Assembly: GCA_963698405.1 (NCBI GenBank)
Contig: CAVOQT010000003.1
Coordinates: 15,380 to 79,379, forward strand
Direction of reading: 5' to 3'
Length of the DNA: 64,000 nt
Source: SHZI01 sp963698405
GTDB lineage: Bacteria; Pseudomonadota; Gammaproteobacteria; Steroidobacterales; GCA-2729495
In this document: piece after piece, positions 54,456 through 63,956 of the stretch
Numbering within the stretch: position 1 is the first letter of the stretch
Layout: every line of letters begins with the position of its first letter
Notes under the pieces: model-generated
What the model saw: the letters and a program-made list of their open reading frames with translations, nothing else
The model's database searches: none
Told to the model about the DNA's origin: nothing
Translations under genes and position numbers: made by a program

Positions 54456-55958
54456 ATGACGATGAAGCCGGCACTGCAACTCCGAATCAGCCAACAGCTG
54501 ACCATGACTCCGCAACTGCAGCAGGCCATACGCCTGCTGCTGATGCCGGTCACGGAGCTGAATACACAGCTGGAGCAGTTGCTGGCGGAAAACATGATGC
54601 TGGAAGCGGAAGAGCCGGAGAGCGCCACAGCGGACCTTCCGGAACATGAGCAGCCAGCCAGCACAGCCGCTGACAACGCAAACGACAGCGGCGATGCAGA
54701 AAACGACCCCTGGGAGACAGGGGATGAATCCGTGGAAACGGCTGTGGAAGCGTCCAGCGACGAGGAGATGGATTCGCTGCTCTGGAACGAAACCTCCGGC
54801 GGGGGTACGGGCTTCGATGATGACGACGGACGTCCGGAAGCCAGCGACCGAAGCAGCGAGACCCTGCACGCCCACCTGATGTGGCAACTGGAAACAGAAC
54901 ACTTCAGTCCGCGTGAGTTCAGCATCGGCGAGGCTCTGATAGACGCGATCGATGATGCCGGCTACCTGAGCGAAGCGCTGAGCGCAATTCTCGACATGCT
55001 CGACCCGGCTGCGGGCTATACGCTCGCCGAAGTCGAACAGACTCTGGTAAAGGTCCAGGCGCTGGACCCGGCCGGTATCGGCGCCAGGGATCTGGGCGAG
55101 TGCCTGCGCCTCCAGCTCAGGCAGCTCGACCCGGAAGTGCCGGGACGCGATCTTGCGCTGGCCATTACACAGGACGGCCTGGATCTGGTGGCAGAACAGC
55201 AATACGCCATGCTGCGTCGCCGGCTCAGCGTGTCAGAGGAAGATCTGGATGCAGCGCTCGCGCTGATTCGTCATTGCAACCCGAAACCCGGTCTGGTCAT
55301 CCACCCTGCGCCAGCGGATTACATCATTCCCGACGTCTACGTACGCAAACGCCAGGGCCGCTGGCAGGTTGACCTGAACCGCTCGGTGACGCCGCGCCTG
55401 AAGGTCAATCAGGAGTACGCGAACCTCGTGCGTGGCGACAGCGCACATACCGTACTGCGCAACCAGCTGCAGGAGGCCCGCTGGCTGGTACGCAGTCTCG
55501 AGATCCGTGACGACACCATGCTGAAGGTTGCCACCTGCATCGTCGACCGGCAGGCCGAATTCCTTGATCGCGGCGATGAGGCAATGCGCCCCATGGTGCT
55601 GAAGGATGTCGCCGAAGTGGTAGGCATGCACGAATCGACGATCTCCCGGGTGACGACCAACAAATACATGTATACCCCCCGGGGTATTTTTGAGTTCCGG
55701 CACTTCTTTTCCAGCCAGGTTACCGGCGATGACGGTAACGAACAGTCATCCACAGCCATCCGCGCCCGGCTGCGCCGGCTGATCAGCCAGGAAGATCCTG
55801 CCAGTCCGCTGTCCGACAGCCAGCTCACCGAACTGCTGGCCAAAGAGAACATCAAGGTCGCACGCCGAACAGTGGCAAAATACCGTGAAGCGATGCAGAT
55901 TGAGCCATCCAGCGAGCGCAAGCGCCGGCGGCGCCTGACCGCCAGCAGCCAGGGATAG
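54456..55958 (+). CDS. rpoN: RNA polymerase sigma-54 factor RpoN
   Basis: Alternative sigma factor for -24/-12 promoters, including the pilA promoter at 9054. The 500 residues have the Gln-rich region I (LQLRISQQLTMTPQLQQAIRLLL), an acidic region II (about 50-135), the core-binding domain, the HTH and the RpoN box ARRTVAKYRE near the C-terminus. It follows lptB as in E. coli and Pseudomonas. Confidence 0.98.
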   Translation: MTMKPALQLRISQQLTMTPQLQQAIRLLLMPVTELNTQLEQLLAENMMLEAEEPESATADLPEHEQPASTAADNANDSGDAENDPWETGDESVETAVEASSDEEMDSLLWNETSGGGTGFDDDDGRPEASDRSSETLHAHLMWQLETEHFSPREFSIGEALIDAIDDAGYLSEALSAILDMLDPAAGYTLAEVEQTLVKVQALDPAGIGARDLGECLRLQLRQLDPEVPGRDLALAITQDGLDLVAEQQYAMLRRRLSVSEEDLDAALALIRHCNPKPGLVIHPAPADYIIPDVYVRKRQGRWQVDLNRSVTPRLKVNQEYANLVRGDSAHTVLRNQLQEARWLVRSLEIRDDTMLKVATCIVDRQAEFLDRGDEAMRPMVLKDVAEVVGMHESTISRVTTNKYMYTPRGIFEFRHFFSSQVTGDDGNEQSSTAIRARLRRLISQEDPASPLSDSQLTELLAKENIKVARRTVAKYREAMQIEPSSERKRRRRLTASSQG

Positions 55959-56001
55959 CAACGCGACGAACAGCAATCATGACAACCAGGAGGCAGCAAC
56001 C

Positions 56002-56322
56002 ATGCAAATCAACCTGACCGGCCACCATGTCGAGATCACCCCCGCCCTGCGCGAATACGTAAACAGCAAGTTGTCCCGCCTCGAACGTCATTTCGAACAC
56101 CTCACGGACATCCACTGCATCCTCACCGTCGAGAAACTCCGGCACCGTGCCGAGGCCACCGTCAACCTCAAGGGCGCCACGCTGTTTGCCGATGCCACCG
56201 AGGAAGACATGTACAAGTCCATCGACATGATGCTCGACAAGCTCGACCGGCAGGTCAAACGGCACAAGGAGAAGGTCACCGACCATCACGCATCCGAGTC
56301 GATCAAGCGTGATGCGCCCTGA
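56002..56322 (+). CDS. hpf: Ribosome hibernation factor HPF (short form)
   Basis: Sigma-54-adjacent ribosome-binding protein that helps form inactive ribosome dimers in stationary phase. The 106 residues begin MQINLTGHHVEITPALREYV and lack the C-terminal dimerisation domain of long HPF. AGGAGG lies 11 bases before the ATG. In most relatives ptsN follows; here rapZ follows directly. Confidence 0.95.
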   Translation: MQINLTGHHVEITPALREYVNSKLSRLERHFEHLTDIHCILTVEKLRHRAEATVNLKGATLFADATEEDMYKSIDMMLDKLDRQVKRHKEKVTDHHASESIKRDAP

Positions 56323-56359
56323 GCAACATGCCGGCGCGTAACCGGAACCGCCAACAAAG

Positions 56360-57259
56360 ATGCGCCTGATCATCGTCAGCGGCCTGTCCGGTTCCGGCAA
56401 GACCGTCACTCTCCATCATTTCGAGGATCTGGGTTTCTACTGCATCGACAATGTGCCGGCTGCGTTGCTGGCCTCCATGATCGAACAAATCCTGGCGACC
56501 GGAGATTCGATGTACGCCAACCTGGCGATCGGCATCGATGCCCGCAACCGTGCCGCCGATCTGGCCCACCTGCCGGCGGTGATCGCCGATCTGCGTGTGC
56601 GGGATACGCGCTGTGAAGTGGTTTTCCTGCACGCCGATGACGACATCCTGCTGAAGCGTTTTGGCGAGACCCGCCGCAAACATCCGCTCAGTGCGGCGGG
56701 CCTCAGCCTGCGCGAAGCCATCGATCGGGAACGCCAGTTGCTGGATCCGATCATCGGTGCGGCAGATCTGGTGATCGATACCACGCGCACCAGCGTCCAC
56801 CAGTTGCGGGACATCGTCCGGCAGCGTATCGGCCAGCGCGACCTGCCCGAGCTGTCGATATTGATCGAGTCCTTCGGCTTCAAGAACGGCATTCCCGCCG
56901 ATGCAGACTTCGTCTTTGATGTACGCTGCCTGCCCAATCCATACTGGGACATATCGCTGCGGACACTGACCGGAAAGGACCAGAAAGTCATTGATTTTCT
57001 GCGCTCGAGTGACAGCGCACAGGATATGCTGCAGGACATCCTCGGGTTCCTGGAGCGTCGGATACCGCAGTTTATTGACTGCAACCGCAACTACCTCACC
57101 GTTGCCATCGGTTGTACCGGTGGCCAGCACCGCTCGGTCTATATCGCAGAAAAACTCGCCATGGAACTTTCAAAAGGCCATAAACAGGTCATGACCCGGC
57201 ACAACGAACTGCCTGAAATCGAAGGCCGGATCACCGTACCCCAGTTCGGCGGAACCTGA
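56360..57259 (+). CDS. rapZ: RNase adapter RapZ
   Basis: In E. coli RapZ binds small RNAs GlmY/GlmZ and controls glucosamine-6-phosphate synthase. The 299 residues have a P-loop GLSGSGKT (8-15). The C-terminal domain includes FDVRCLPNPYW and AIGCTGGQHRSVYIAE, the GlcN6P-sensing region. The gene lies 37 bases after hpf, with no ptsN between. Confidence 0.96.
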   Translation: MRLIIVSGLSGSGKTVTLHHFEDLGFYCIDNVPAALLASMIEQILATGDSMYANLAIGIDARNRAADLAHLPAVIADLRVRDTRCEVVFLHADDDILLKRFGETRRKHPLSAAGLSLREAIDRERQLLDPIIGAADLVIDTTRTSVHQLRDIVRQRIGQRDLPELSILIESFGFKNGIPADADFVFDVRCLPNPYWDISLRTLTGKDQKVIDFLRSSDSAQDMLQDILGFLERRIPQFIDCNRNYLTVAIGCTGGQHRSVYIAEKLAMELSKGHKQVMTRHNELPEIEGRITVPQFGGT

Positions 57260-57294
57260 ATACCGATCGCCAGGCGGAATCCGCACACCTCCCT

Positions 57295-58644
57295 ATGGAA
57301 CCGATCAGCACGACAGCAGTCGATCTCGACCAGCTCCGCGAAGCCATGGATCGCGGTAATACCGGGCTGATAAGCCGGCTGGTTGCCGAACTCTATCCCG
57401 CCGAAATCGCCCGACTGATCGAGTCATTACCGGTCGATGAACGACGGGTGATCTGGGAGGTGGTTCCGAAAGACAACGAGGGCGAAGTCCTCGTCGAACT
57501 GAACGAAGAAGTCCGCTCCAGCGTAATCGAAGCGATGACCAGCCACGAAGTGGTAGCGGCCACCGAAGGTCTGGATATCGATGACCTGGCAGACTTTGTC
57601 GCGGATCTGCCTGAAAACCTGATCCAGAGGGTTCTGCAATCCCTGTCCGTTCAGGACCGGGAACGTCTGCAGGCCGTACTTGCCTACCCGGCCGACAGTG
57701 CCGGCGGCCTCATGAATCCCGAAACGGTTTCCGTCCGCCCGAATGTCAACGTCGATGTCGTACTGCGCTACCTGCGCATGCGCGGCGAGTTGCCGATCAA
57801 TACCGACTCGGTATTCGTCGTCGACCGGGACGACCGGTACCTCGGCGTACTCACCTTTGCACGCCTGTTGACCAGCAACCCGGAAGCTGCTGTCACCGCT
57901 CTCATGGACCCGTCTGTCGAGGCCATCCAGGCCACCAGCAGTGCGGCTGAGGTCGCCCGTGAGTTCCAGGACCGCGATCTCGTCTCCGCAGCGGTCATCG
58001 ACAATGCGGGACGCCTGATCGGACAAATCACTGTCGACGATGTCGTTGACGTGATCCAGGAGCAGGCCGATCACGACATCCTCTCACGTGACGGTCTGGA
58101 CGAAGATGACGATATGTTCGCACCGATCCTGACCAGCAGCCGCCGCCGCGCCGTCTGGCTGGTACTGCACCTGACACTGGCTTTCTGTACCGCCGCGGTC
58201 ATCAACCTTTTTCAGTACACGATAAGCCACGTAATTCTGCTGGCGGTGCTGATGCCGATGGTCGCCACGCTGGGCGGTATCGCCGGGAGCCAGACACTGA
58301 CCCTGATGATCCGCAGTATTGCGCTCGGCCGTATACAGGGCTCGAATACTTCTCCGCTCCTGCGCCGGGAACTATCGATCGGACTGATCAACGCCCTGCT
58401 CGGCGCAACCGTGGTGGCGGGTGTTACCGCGATATTTTTTCGTGACTGGCGGGTGGCCGGCGTGATTGCAGCAGCGACGGCAGCCAATTTGCTGATCGCC
58501 ACAGCGGTGGGCTTCGGCGTTCCACTGGCGCTGCGGCGGCTGCGCATCGATCCGGCGCTTGCCGGCTCAGTGATCCTGATTACCGTGACTGATCTGGTTG
58601 GCTTTGTCGCTGTGCTCGGGCTCGGCAGCCTGCTGCTGACCTGA
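57295..58644 (+). CDS. mgtE: Magnesium transporter MgtE
   Basis: Channel-type Mg2+ importer. The 449 residues comprise an N-terminal MgtE domain (about 25-125, with VAELYPAEIARLIESLP), a CBS pair (about 135-255) and five C-terminal membrane helices. The selectivity region LAVLMPMVATLGGIAGSQTLTL is present. It is the last gene of the kdsD-rapZ plus-strand run and converges on the patatin gene with a 10-base gap. Confidence 0.96.
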   Translation: MEPISTTAVDLDQLREAMDRGNTGLISRLVAELYPAEIARLIESLPVDERRVIWEVVPKDNEGEVLVELNEEVRSSVIEAMTSHEVVAATEGLDIDDLADFVADLPENLIQRVLQSLSVQDRERLQAVLAYPADSAGGLMNPETVSVRPNVNVDVVLRYLRMRGELPINTDSVFVVDRDDRYLGVLTFARLLTSNPEAAVTALMDPSVEAIQATSSAAEVAREFQDRDLVSAAVIDNAGRLIGQITVDDVVDVIQEQADHDILSRDGLDEDDDMFAPILTSSRRRAVWLVLHLTLAFCTAAVINLFQYTISHVILLAVLMPMVATLGGIAGSQTLTLMIRSIALGRIQGSNTSPLLRRELSIGLINALLGATVVAGVTAIFFRDWRVAGVIAAATAANLLIATAVGFGVPLALRRLRIDPALAGSVILITVTDLVGFVAVLGLGSLLLT

Positions 58645-58654
58645 GCAGATCGCC

Positions 58655-59947
58655 TCAGCGGGCGACCGCAGCTTCGTCGATCTTCAGTACTCGCAGGCGC
58701 TGCGAATACTCATCGCTGAGATCTCGCCAACCGGCAATACCGCCGCGCGCCTGTACCGGCTCACCCTCCATGAACGAAATCAGCTCACTCTGGCGGGCCA
58801 TCGCATCTTCATAACCCATCTGGATCAGCTCACGGGTATAGCCGGACTCGAACAACAGATAGCTGAGCAGCTGACTGCCACCGTAGTTGGTTGCGCCAAG
58901 GCCGCGCATCAGCAGGCGCAGTGGTTTCGGCATCTCTTCGAGATGCCGGCCGGCGATCTCACGTATATCGCGACTCGGCAGCATGATCAGCGCGTCCGTA
59001 TGGTGCAGGACGCCAAACTCACCCTGCAGCACACGCCCCGGCAGCTTTTCCAGAATCAGGTTGATGCGCGTCAGGCTCTCCAGGTCTGACGACAGTCCGT
59101 CCATGAACAGCGCATCGAGCACATAACCGGCAATCTTGCCGAAGCTCGGATACGGCACCTGCTCACCGAGTCCAGGCAGGGGATCGACGATCTCGTTACG
59201 CACGCCGATGACCAGGATGCGCTCCGCACCGAGGCGCAGCGCAGGCGACAGCGGCGTTGCTTGACGCATTGCGCCGTCGCCGAAATACTCCTGACCGACC
59301 CGGACCGGTGGAAAAATCATCGGCACGGCGATGCTCGCCATCAGATGCTCGAGCGTAATCGTGGTGGGTCTTCCCTTGCGCCGCACACGGTCCCACGACT
59401 GGTGCGATGGAGTACCCTGGAAGAAACTTACGGAACGGGCAGAATCGTAGCCGGCAGCGGTGATCGCCAGCGCACCGAGATAGCCCTGGTCTATCGCATC
59501 CTGGATCGCATCGAAATTGACACGCGCACGCAGCAGTTCCCACAGCGGTTCGTTGTCCAGCAAAGCGCGTGGATTCTGATCGCCAAGGCCACCAAAGATC
59601 AGCGCCGTAATCCACCGCAGGCTGGTTTTCAGCATGGTTGCCGAGTCACAACGGAAAATCTGCTCGGAGCGGAAATTGCCCCAGACACGCTCCAGATCAC
59701 TGACTGCCGCCCGGAATACCCGTGCGCGGGTCGCCAGCACCGCGGCACTGATCGCACCGGCAGATGTTCCACTGAGCACTGCAAAGGGGTTTGGAGAACG
59801 GCGCGGCAGCAACTCGGCAAGCGCCTTGAGCACACCAACCTGATAGGCACCGCGGGCGCCACCACCCGGAAGAACCAGTCCAATCTGCCTGTCCATGGCA
59901 AGGTTGGCAGCAATCTGCTGTTGGCGCGTACGGCTCATTCGCAGCAT
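58655..59947 (-). CDS. Patatin-like phospholipase
   Basis: Predicted serine lipid acyl hydrolase. The 430 residues have the oxyanion loop LVLPGGGARGAYQVGVL, the nucleophile elbow GTSAGAI and the catalytic dyad Asp in YFGDGAMRQATP, so the Ser-Asp pair is intact. A long C-terminal part, about 200 residues, has no clear domain. The start is uncertain: Met4 (MSRTRQQ) or Met18 (MDRQIGLVLPG) would leave the domain whole. It follows the transporter gene after 90 bases on the same strand. Confidence 0.88.
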   Translation of the reverse strand: MLRMSRTRQQQIAANLAMDRQIGLVLPGGGARGAYQVGVLKALAELLPRRSPNPFAVLSGTSAGAISAAVLATRARVFRAAVSDLERVWGNFRSEQIFRCDSATMLKTSLRWITALIFGGLGDQNPRALLDNEPLWELLRARVNFDAIQDAIDQGYLGALAITAAGYDSARSVSFFQGTPSHQSWDRVRRKGRPTTITLEHLMASIAVPMIFPPVRVGQEYFGDGAMRQATPLSPALRLGAERILVIGVRNEIVDPLPGLGEQVPYPSFGKIAGYVLDALFMDGLSSDLESLTRINLILEKLPGRVLQGEFGVLHHTDALIMLPSRDIREIAGRHLEEMPKPLRLLMRGLGATNYGGSQLLSYLLFESGYTRELIQMGYEDAMARQSELISFMEGEPVQARGGIAGWRDLSDEYSQRLRVLKIDEAAVAR

Positions 59948-60037
59948 ATTCCAGGAAAAGTCGCTGACTGATCGTTAAACGCGATCTTAATCACAGGCAA
60001 AATGCCATCACAAGGAACGAGGCCGCACTACGCGGGT

Positions 60038-61336
60038 TCAATCCAGGCCAGAAGACGCTTGCCGGGCACGTGCCTGGCGACCCAACCACCAGCCATTCAG
60101 CGCCCATAGTGCGGCAAGTACCGCACCCAGCAAGGCAACACCGGCACTGGCCAGCCCACCGGCCTCAAGCGCCGTCTTGACCTGCGCGGAAAGCGCATCA
60201 CCACCGCGATAGACCGGCACATCGATCAGGTTCTTGGCCTTGTACTTCGACTCGGTGTCTACACGGCTGAAGAGCATTTCGCGCCCCGGCCGGATGAACG
60301 CGTACTCACCGACGCGCCGCGCTACAAACACCACCGCCAGAACCCAGAAGGTATTCACAACCGCCAGCCCGATGAAACCGGCGACCATGACCAGCGGCAC
60401 CAGCGTCAGGAGCACCGTAATCCCCATACGTGATGCGAGACGACCGGTGATGAATAACTGCAGGACAATGGTCAGGCTCTGCACGATGTAATCGAGACGT
60501 GCAAATACCTGGGTGCGCTGGGCCGTATCCGTAAAGGTTTCGCTGACCAGTCGCAACTGCTCGAAGTACAGAAAGGTATTCACCGAAGCCAGCAGGATGA
60601 CGAACAGTGAAATGCCAAGCAGATAAGGCGATTTCAGCACCAGCGTGAAACCGGCAAATGGATTGCCGCCCATCGGGCGTTCGGGCGCACGCGGCTCACC
60701 GGAGGATGTGGGAGCACTGGCCCAGATCCTGAGCAGCGCACGCTGACACACGATCGCAACCAGAAAGAAGCCGGCACCCATGAACAGCACGCCGGAATTG
60801 CCCACGAAGGGCACCACCAGATCGGTCATCAGCGGCCCGATGAGTGCGCCGCTAGTCCCGCCCGCCGCAATCACCCCAAACAGGCGCTGAGTCTGCGCAG
60901 CATTGAACAGTTCGAGCAGAAAACTCCAGAACACTGAAACGATGAACAGGTTCAGCACGCTGATCCATACATAGAAAAACTGCGCCACGGCGGCGTTCTG
61001 CTCATCAGCAGCGAGCATCAGGCCAACCGCGATCAGCGAGCCGGCAACCACAAAGTAAATCCATGGCAGAAATGCACTGCGCCGGAAGCGCGTACATGCC
61101 CAGCCATAGATGGGGACGATCAGCAGTGAGGCAATCCAGGTGATCACATACAGGTCACTGACCCGGTCTGAACCGAGGATCGTACCCATTGTTTCGCGCA
61201 CCGGACGGACGGCGAAATATCCGCCCAGCACGCAGAAAAACAGCATGAACGCCGTGACTACAGACTGGACTTCATGTGGCTCGATACTGGTGGTACGGCC
61301 CAGCAGCCGGCCGAGCGCTGATGAGGGGCGGCTCAC
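60038..61336 (-). CDS. MFS transporter of the NTP/NDP exchanger (ATP:ADP antiporter-like) family
   Basis: A 432-residue polytopic protein with about 12 membrane helices. Segments LGGYFAVRPVRETMG, SVFWSFLLELFNAAQTQRLFG and GREMLFSRVDTESKYKAKNLIDV resemble proteins of the ATP/ADP carrier (TlcC/NTT) superfamily found in free-living bacteria. Their substrate there is not established. The GTG start overlaps the pyk stop (GTGA), so it is coupled to gap-pgk-pyk. Transport of a nucleotide or phosphorylated glycolytic compound is inference. Confidence 0.78.
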   Translation of the reverse strand: MSRPSSALGRLLGRTTSIEPHEVQSVVTAFMLFFCVLGGYFAVRPVRETMGTILGSDRVSDLYVITWIASLLIVPIYGWACTRFRRSAFLPWIYFVVAGSLIAVGLMLAADEQNAAVAQFFYVWISVLNLFIVSVFWSFLLELFNAAQTQRLFGVIAAGGTSGALIGPLMTDLVVPFVGNSGVLFMGAGFFLVAIVCQRALLRIWASAPTSSGEPRAPERPMGGNPFAGFTLVLKSPYLLGISLFVILLASVNTFLYFEQLRLVSETFTDTAQRTQVFARLDYIVQSLTIVLQLFITGRLASRMGITVLLTLVPLVMVAGFIGLAVVNTFWVLAVVFVARRVGEYAFIRPGREMLFSRVDTESKYKAKNLIDVPVYRGGDALSAQVKTALEAGGLASAGVALLGAVLAALWALNGWWLGRQARARQASSGLD

Positions 61337-62763
61337 TGACTGGTGACAGACAGGATCTGCATCGAATTGGTTCTGCCAGCAATTCCCGACAACTCGCCCT
61401 TGGTAACCAGCACCAGATCGCCGACATTCACATGCCCCAGACCGAGCAGCAACTGGAAAATTTCCTGGTACATACGCTGTAGATCCGTATGCGTGATATC
61501 GAAAGCGACCGGGTAAACCCCGCGATACATCACCACACGCCGCCGTGTCGTTTCGTGGCGGGTAAAGGCGAAGATCGGTATGTCGGAGCGGATACGCGAC
61601 ATCCAGAGCGCCGTAGACCCTGATTCAGTCAATGCGATGATGGCCTTCACCGGCAGGTGATTGGCGGTATACATGACAGCCATCGCAATGGCCTCGTCGA
61701 CCCGCTCGAAGCTGTCATTCATGCGATGGTTGGGGCGGCCCAGGGTCAGATAGTAGCTCTCCGCACCGACGCAGACTTCGGCCATCGAAGTCACTGCCCT
61801 GACCGGGTGCTCGCCAACCGCTGTCTCTGCCGAAAGCATGACCGCGTCGGTCCCGTCCAGCACAGCGTTGGCGATATCGGAAACTTCAGCCCGCGTCGGC
61901 ACCTTGTTGTGGATCATCGACTCCAGCATCTGCGTGGCCGTGATCGCAATCTTGTGCCGGTGCCGGGCCATCTTGAGAATCTGCTTCTGCAGGCCGGTCA
62001 GGCCCGCATAGCCCATCTCCACACCCAGGTCGCCACGGGCAACCATGACGGCATCCGAGGCATCGATCACCGATTCGAGATTGGCCAACGCCTCGGCACG
62101 CTCGATCTTGGCGACCAGATGGGCATCGCCACCGGCCTTGTGCAGCAGTTCGCGGGCCTCGTGCAGATCCTCGGCACAGCGCACAAAGGAAACGGCCAGC
62201 CAATCGACGCCAAGCGCCGCGGCCTGCACCAGATCCTGACGATCCTTGTCGGTCAGCGCCGGCGCAGAAAGGCCACCGCCCTGCCGGTTGATACCCTTGT
62301 TGTCGGCGAGCTGACCGCCCTGCACCACCGTACAGTGAATCTGCGTGCCGCTGACGCGCTCGACGGCCAGCGTGATGAAGCCATCGTCGAGCAGCAGGTT
62401 GTCGCCACTGCTGACATCATCCGGCAGCTGCTGGTAAGCCACCCCGACACCTTCGACTGTGCCAGCCTGGGGATCCATCGCGGTATCCAGCACAAAGGGC
62501 TGACCCTCCACGAGCCGTACCGGGCCTTCGCGAAAGCGCTGGATGCGGATCTTTGGCCCCTGCAGATCGCCGAGTACTGCAACGTACTTGCCACATTGCG
62601 CGGCGACTTCGCGCACCACGCGTACCCGCCGCTCGCGCGTATCAGAGTCCCCGTGCGAGAAATTGACACGTACTACATCGACACCGGCCTTGAAGAGCTT
62701 CGCAAGCGTGGCGGGATCGTCGGTAGACGGACCAAGCGTGGCGATGATTTTGGTTCGACGCAT
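61333..62763 (-). CDS. pyk: Pyruvate kinase
   Basis: Final ATP-forming step of glycolysis. The 476 residues begin MRRTKIIATLGPSTDDPATL and include VRVNFSHGD, the catalytic Lys in VAKIERAEAL, MVARGDLGVEMG and the TQMLESM signature. Length is standard. It lies 5 bases after pgk and overlaps the downstream transporter by 4 bases. Confidence 0.98.
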   Translation of the reverse strand: MRRTKIIATLGPSTDDPATLAKLFKAGVDVVRVNFSHGDSDTRERRVRVVREVAAQCGKYVAVLGDLQGPKIRIQRFREGPVRLVEGQPFVLDTAMDPQAGTVEGVGVAYQQLPDDVSSGDNLLLDDGFITLAVERVSGTQIHCTVVQGGQLADNKGINRQGGGLSAPALTDKDRQDLVQAAALGVDWLAVSFVRCAEDLHEARELLHKAGGDAHLVAKIERAEALANLESVIDASDAVMVARGDLGVEMGYAGLTGLQKQILKMARHRHKIAITATQMLESMIHNKVPTRAEVSDIANAVLDGTDAVMLSAETAVGEHPVRAVTSMAEVCVGAESYYLTLGRPNHRMNDSFERVDEAIAMAVMYTANHLPVKAIIALTESGSTALWMSRIRSDIPIFAFTRHETTRRRVVMYRGVYPVAFDITHTDLQRMYQEIFQLLLGLGHVNVGDLVLVTKGELSGIAGRTNSMQILSVTSQ

Positions 62764-62768
62764 GCCGT

Positions 62769-63956
62769 TCAGATTCGTCCGTCTCTGGCCCGTGCCTCAA
62801 GCGCAGCAACCGCTGGCAGCGTGGCGCCCTCGAGGAATTCAAGAAAGGCGCCGCCGCCAGTCGATACGTAGGAGATGCGGTCAGTCACGCCATATTTGTC
62901 GAGCGCCGCCAGCGTATCGCCGCCACCGGCGACGCTGAAGGCCGGCGACTTTGCCACCGCCTCGGCAATCCGCCGCGTGCCTTTGCCGAACTGGTCGAGT
63001 TCGAAAACACCGACCGGTCCGTTCCAGATGATGGTGCCCGCCTTGCTGAGCAGCTTCGCGTAGCTGGCTGCGGTCTTCGGGCCAATGTCCAGGATGAGAT
63101 CGGCAGGGCCTACATCGCTGACCGCACGCACCGTGGCCGCAGCGGATGCCGATACTGCCTTGCCGGTCACTACATCTACCGGCAGGGGAATAGCCGCACG
63201 CTGCCGTTTGCCCGCCAGGCGCCGCGCTTCCGGAATGAGGTCGGTCTCGCAAAGCGACTTGCCGACCGGATACCCGGCCGCAGCCAGAAAGGTATTGGCG
63301 ATGCCGCCGCCGACGATCAGCTGGTCGACCTGCTTCGCCAGCGATTTCAGGATCGTCAGCTTGGTCGAGACCTTGGAACCGGCCACGATGGCCACCACCG
63401 GCCGCGCCGGCTTGCGCAGTACACGCTCCAGCGCCTCGAGTTCCGCCATCAGCAGCGGACCGGCACAGGCCACCGGTGCAAAACCGGCTACGCCATGCGT
63501 GCTCGCCTCGGCCCGGTGCGCGGTACCGAAAGCATCCATGACAAAGATGTCGCAGAGTTTCGCCATCTGCCGGGCCAGCGCCGGGCTGTTCTTCTTTTCA
63601 CCCGGATTGAAGCGCACGTTTTCGCACAACACGACTTCACCGCCGGCAATCTCGAAGCCATGCAGCCAGTCATGAATCAGTGGCACCGTCCGACCCAGCA
63701 GCTCGGACAGACGCGTTGCGACCGGGCGCAACGACAGCGCGGGGTCAAAGCAGCCTTCTTTGGGCCGACCCAGATGCGACAGCAGAATCACGGCAGCACC
63801 ACGCGCCAGCGCATCACGAATGGTCGGCAAGGCTGCCCGGATCCGGGCATCGCTGCTCACGCGCCCGTCCTTGACGGGCACGTTCAGGTCGACCCGGATC
63901 ATCACCCGCTTGCCGGCGACGCTCAGGTCGGCCATCCGCAGCACTTTGCTCGTCAT
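62769..63956 (-). CDS. pgk: Phosphoglycerate kinase
   Basis: First ATP-forming step of glycolysis. The 395 residues have RVDLNVPVKDGRVSSDARI, SHLGRPKEG, LCENVRFNPGEKKN and the C-terminal hinge motif GGGDTLAAL. The ATG overlaps the gap stop (ATGA). Confidence 0.98.
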   Translation of the reverse strand: MTSKVLRMADLSVAGKRVMIRVDLNVPVKDGRVSSDARIRAALPTIRDALARGAAVILLSHLGRPKEGCFDPALSLRPVATRLSELLGRTVPLIHDWLHGFEIAGGEVVLCENVRFNPGEKKNSPALARQMAKLCDIFVMDAFGTAHRAEASTHGVAGFAPVACAGPLLMAELEALERVLRKPARPVVAIVAGSKVSTKLTILKSLAKQVDQLIVGGGIANTFLAAAGYPVGKSLCETDLIPEARRLAGKRQRAAIPLPVDVVTGKAVSASAAATVRAVSDVGPADLILDIGPKTAASYAKLLSKAGTIIWNGPVGVFELDQFGKGTRRIAEAVAKSPAFSVAGGGDTLAALDKYGVTDRISYVSTGGGAFLEFLEGATLPAVAALEARARDGRI

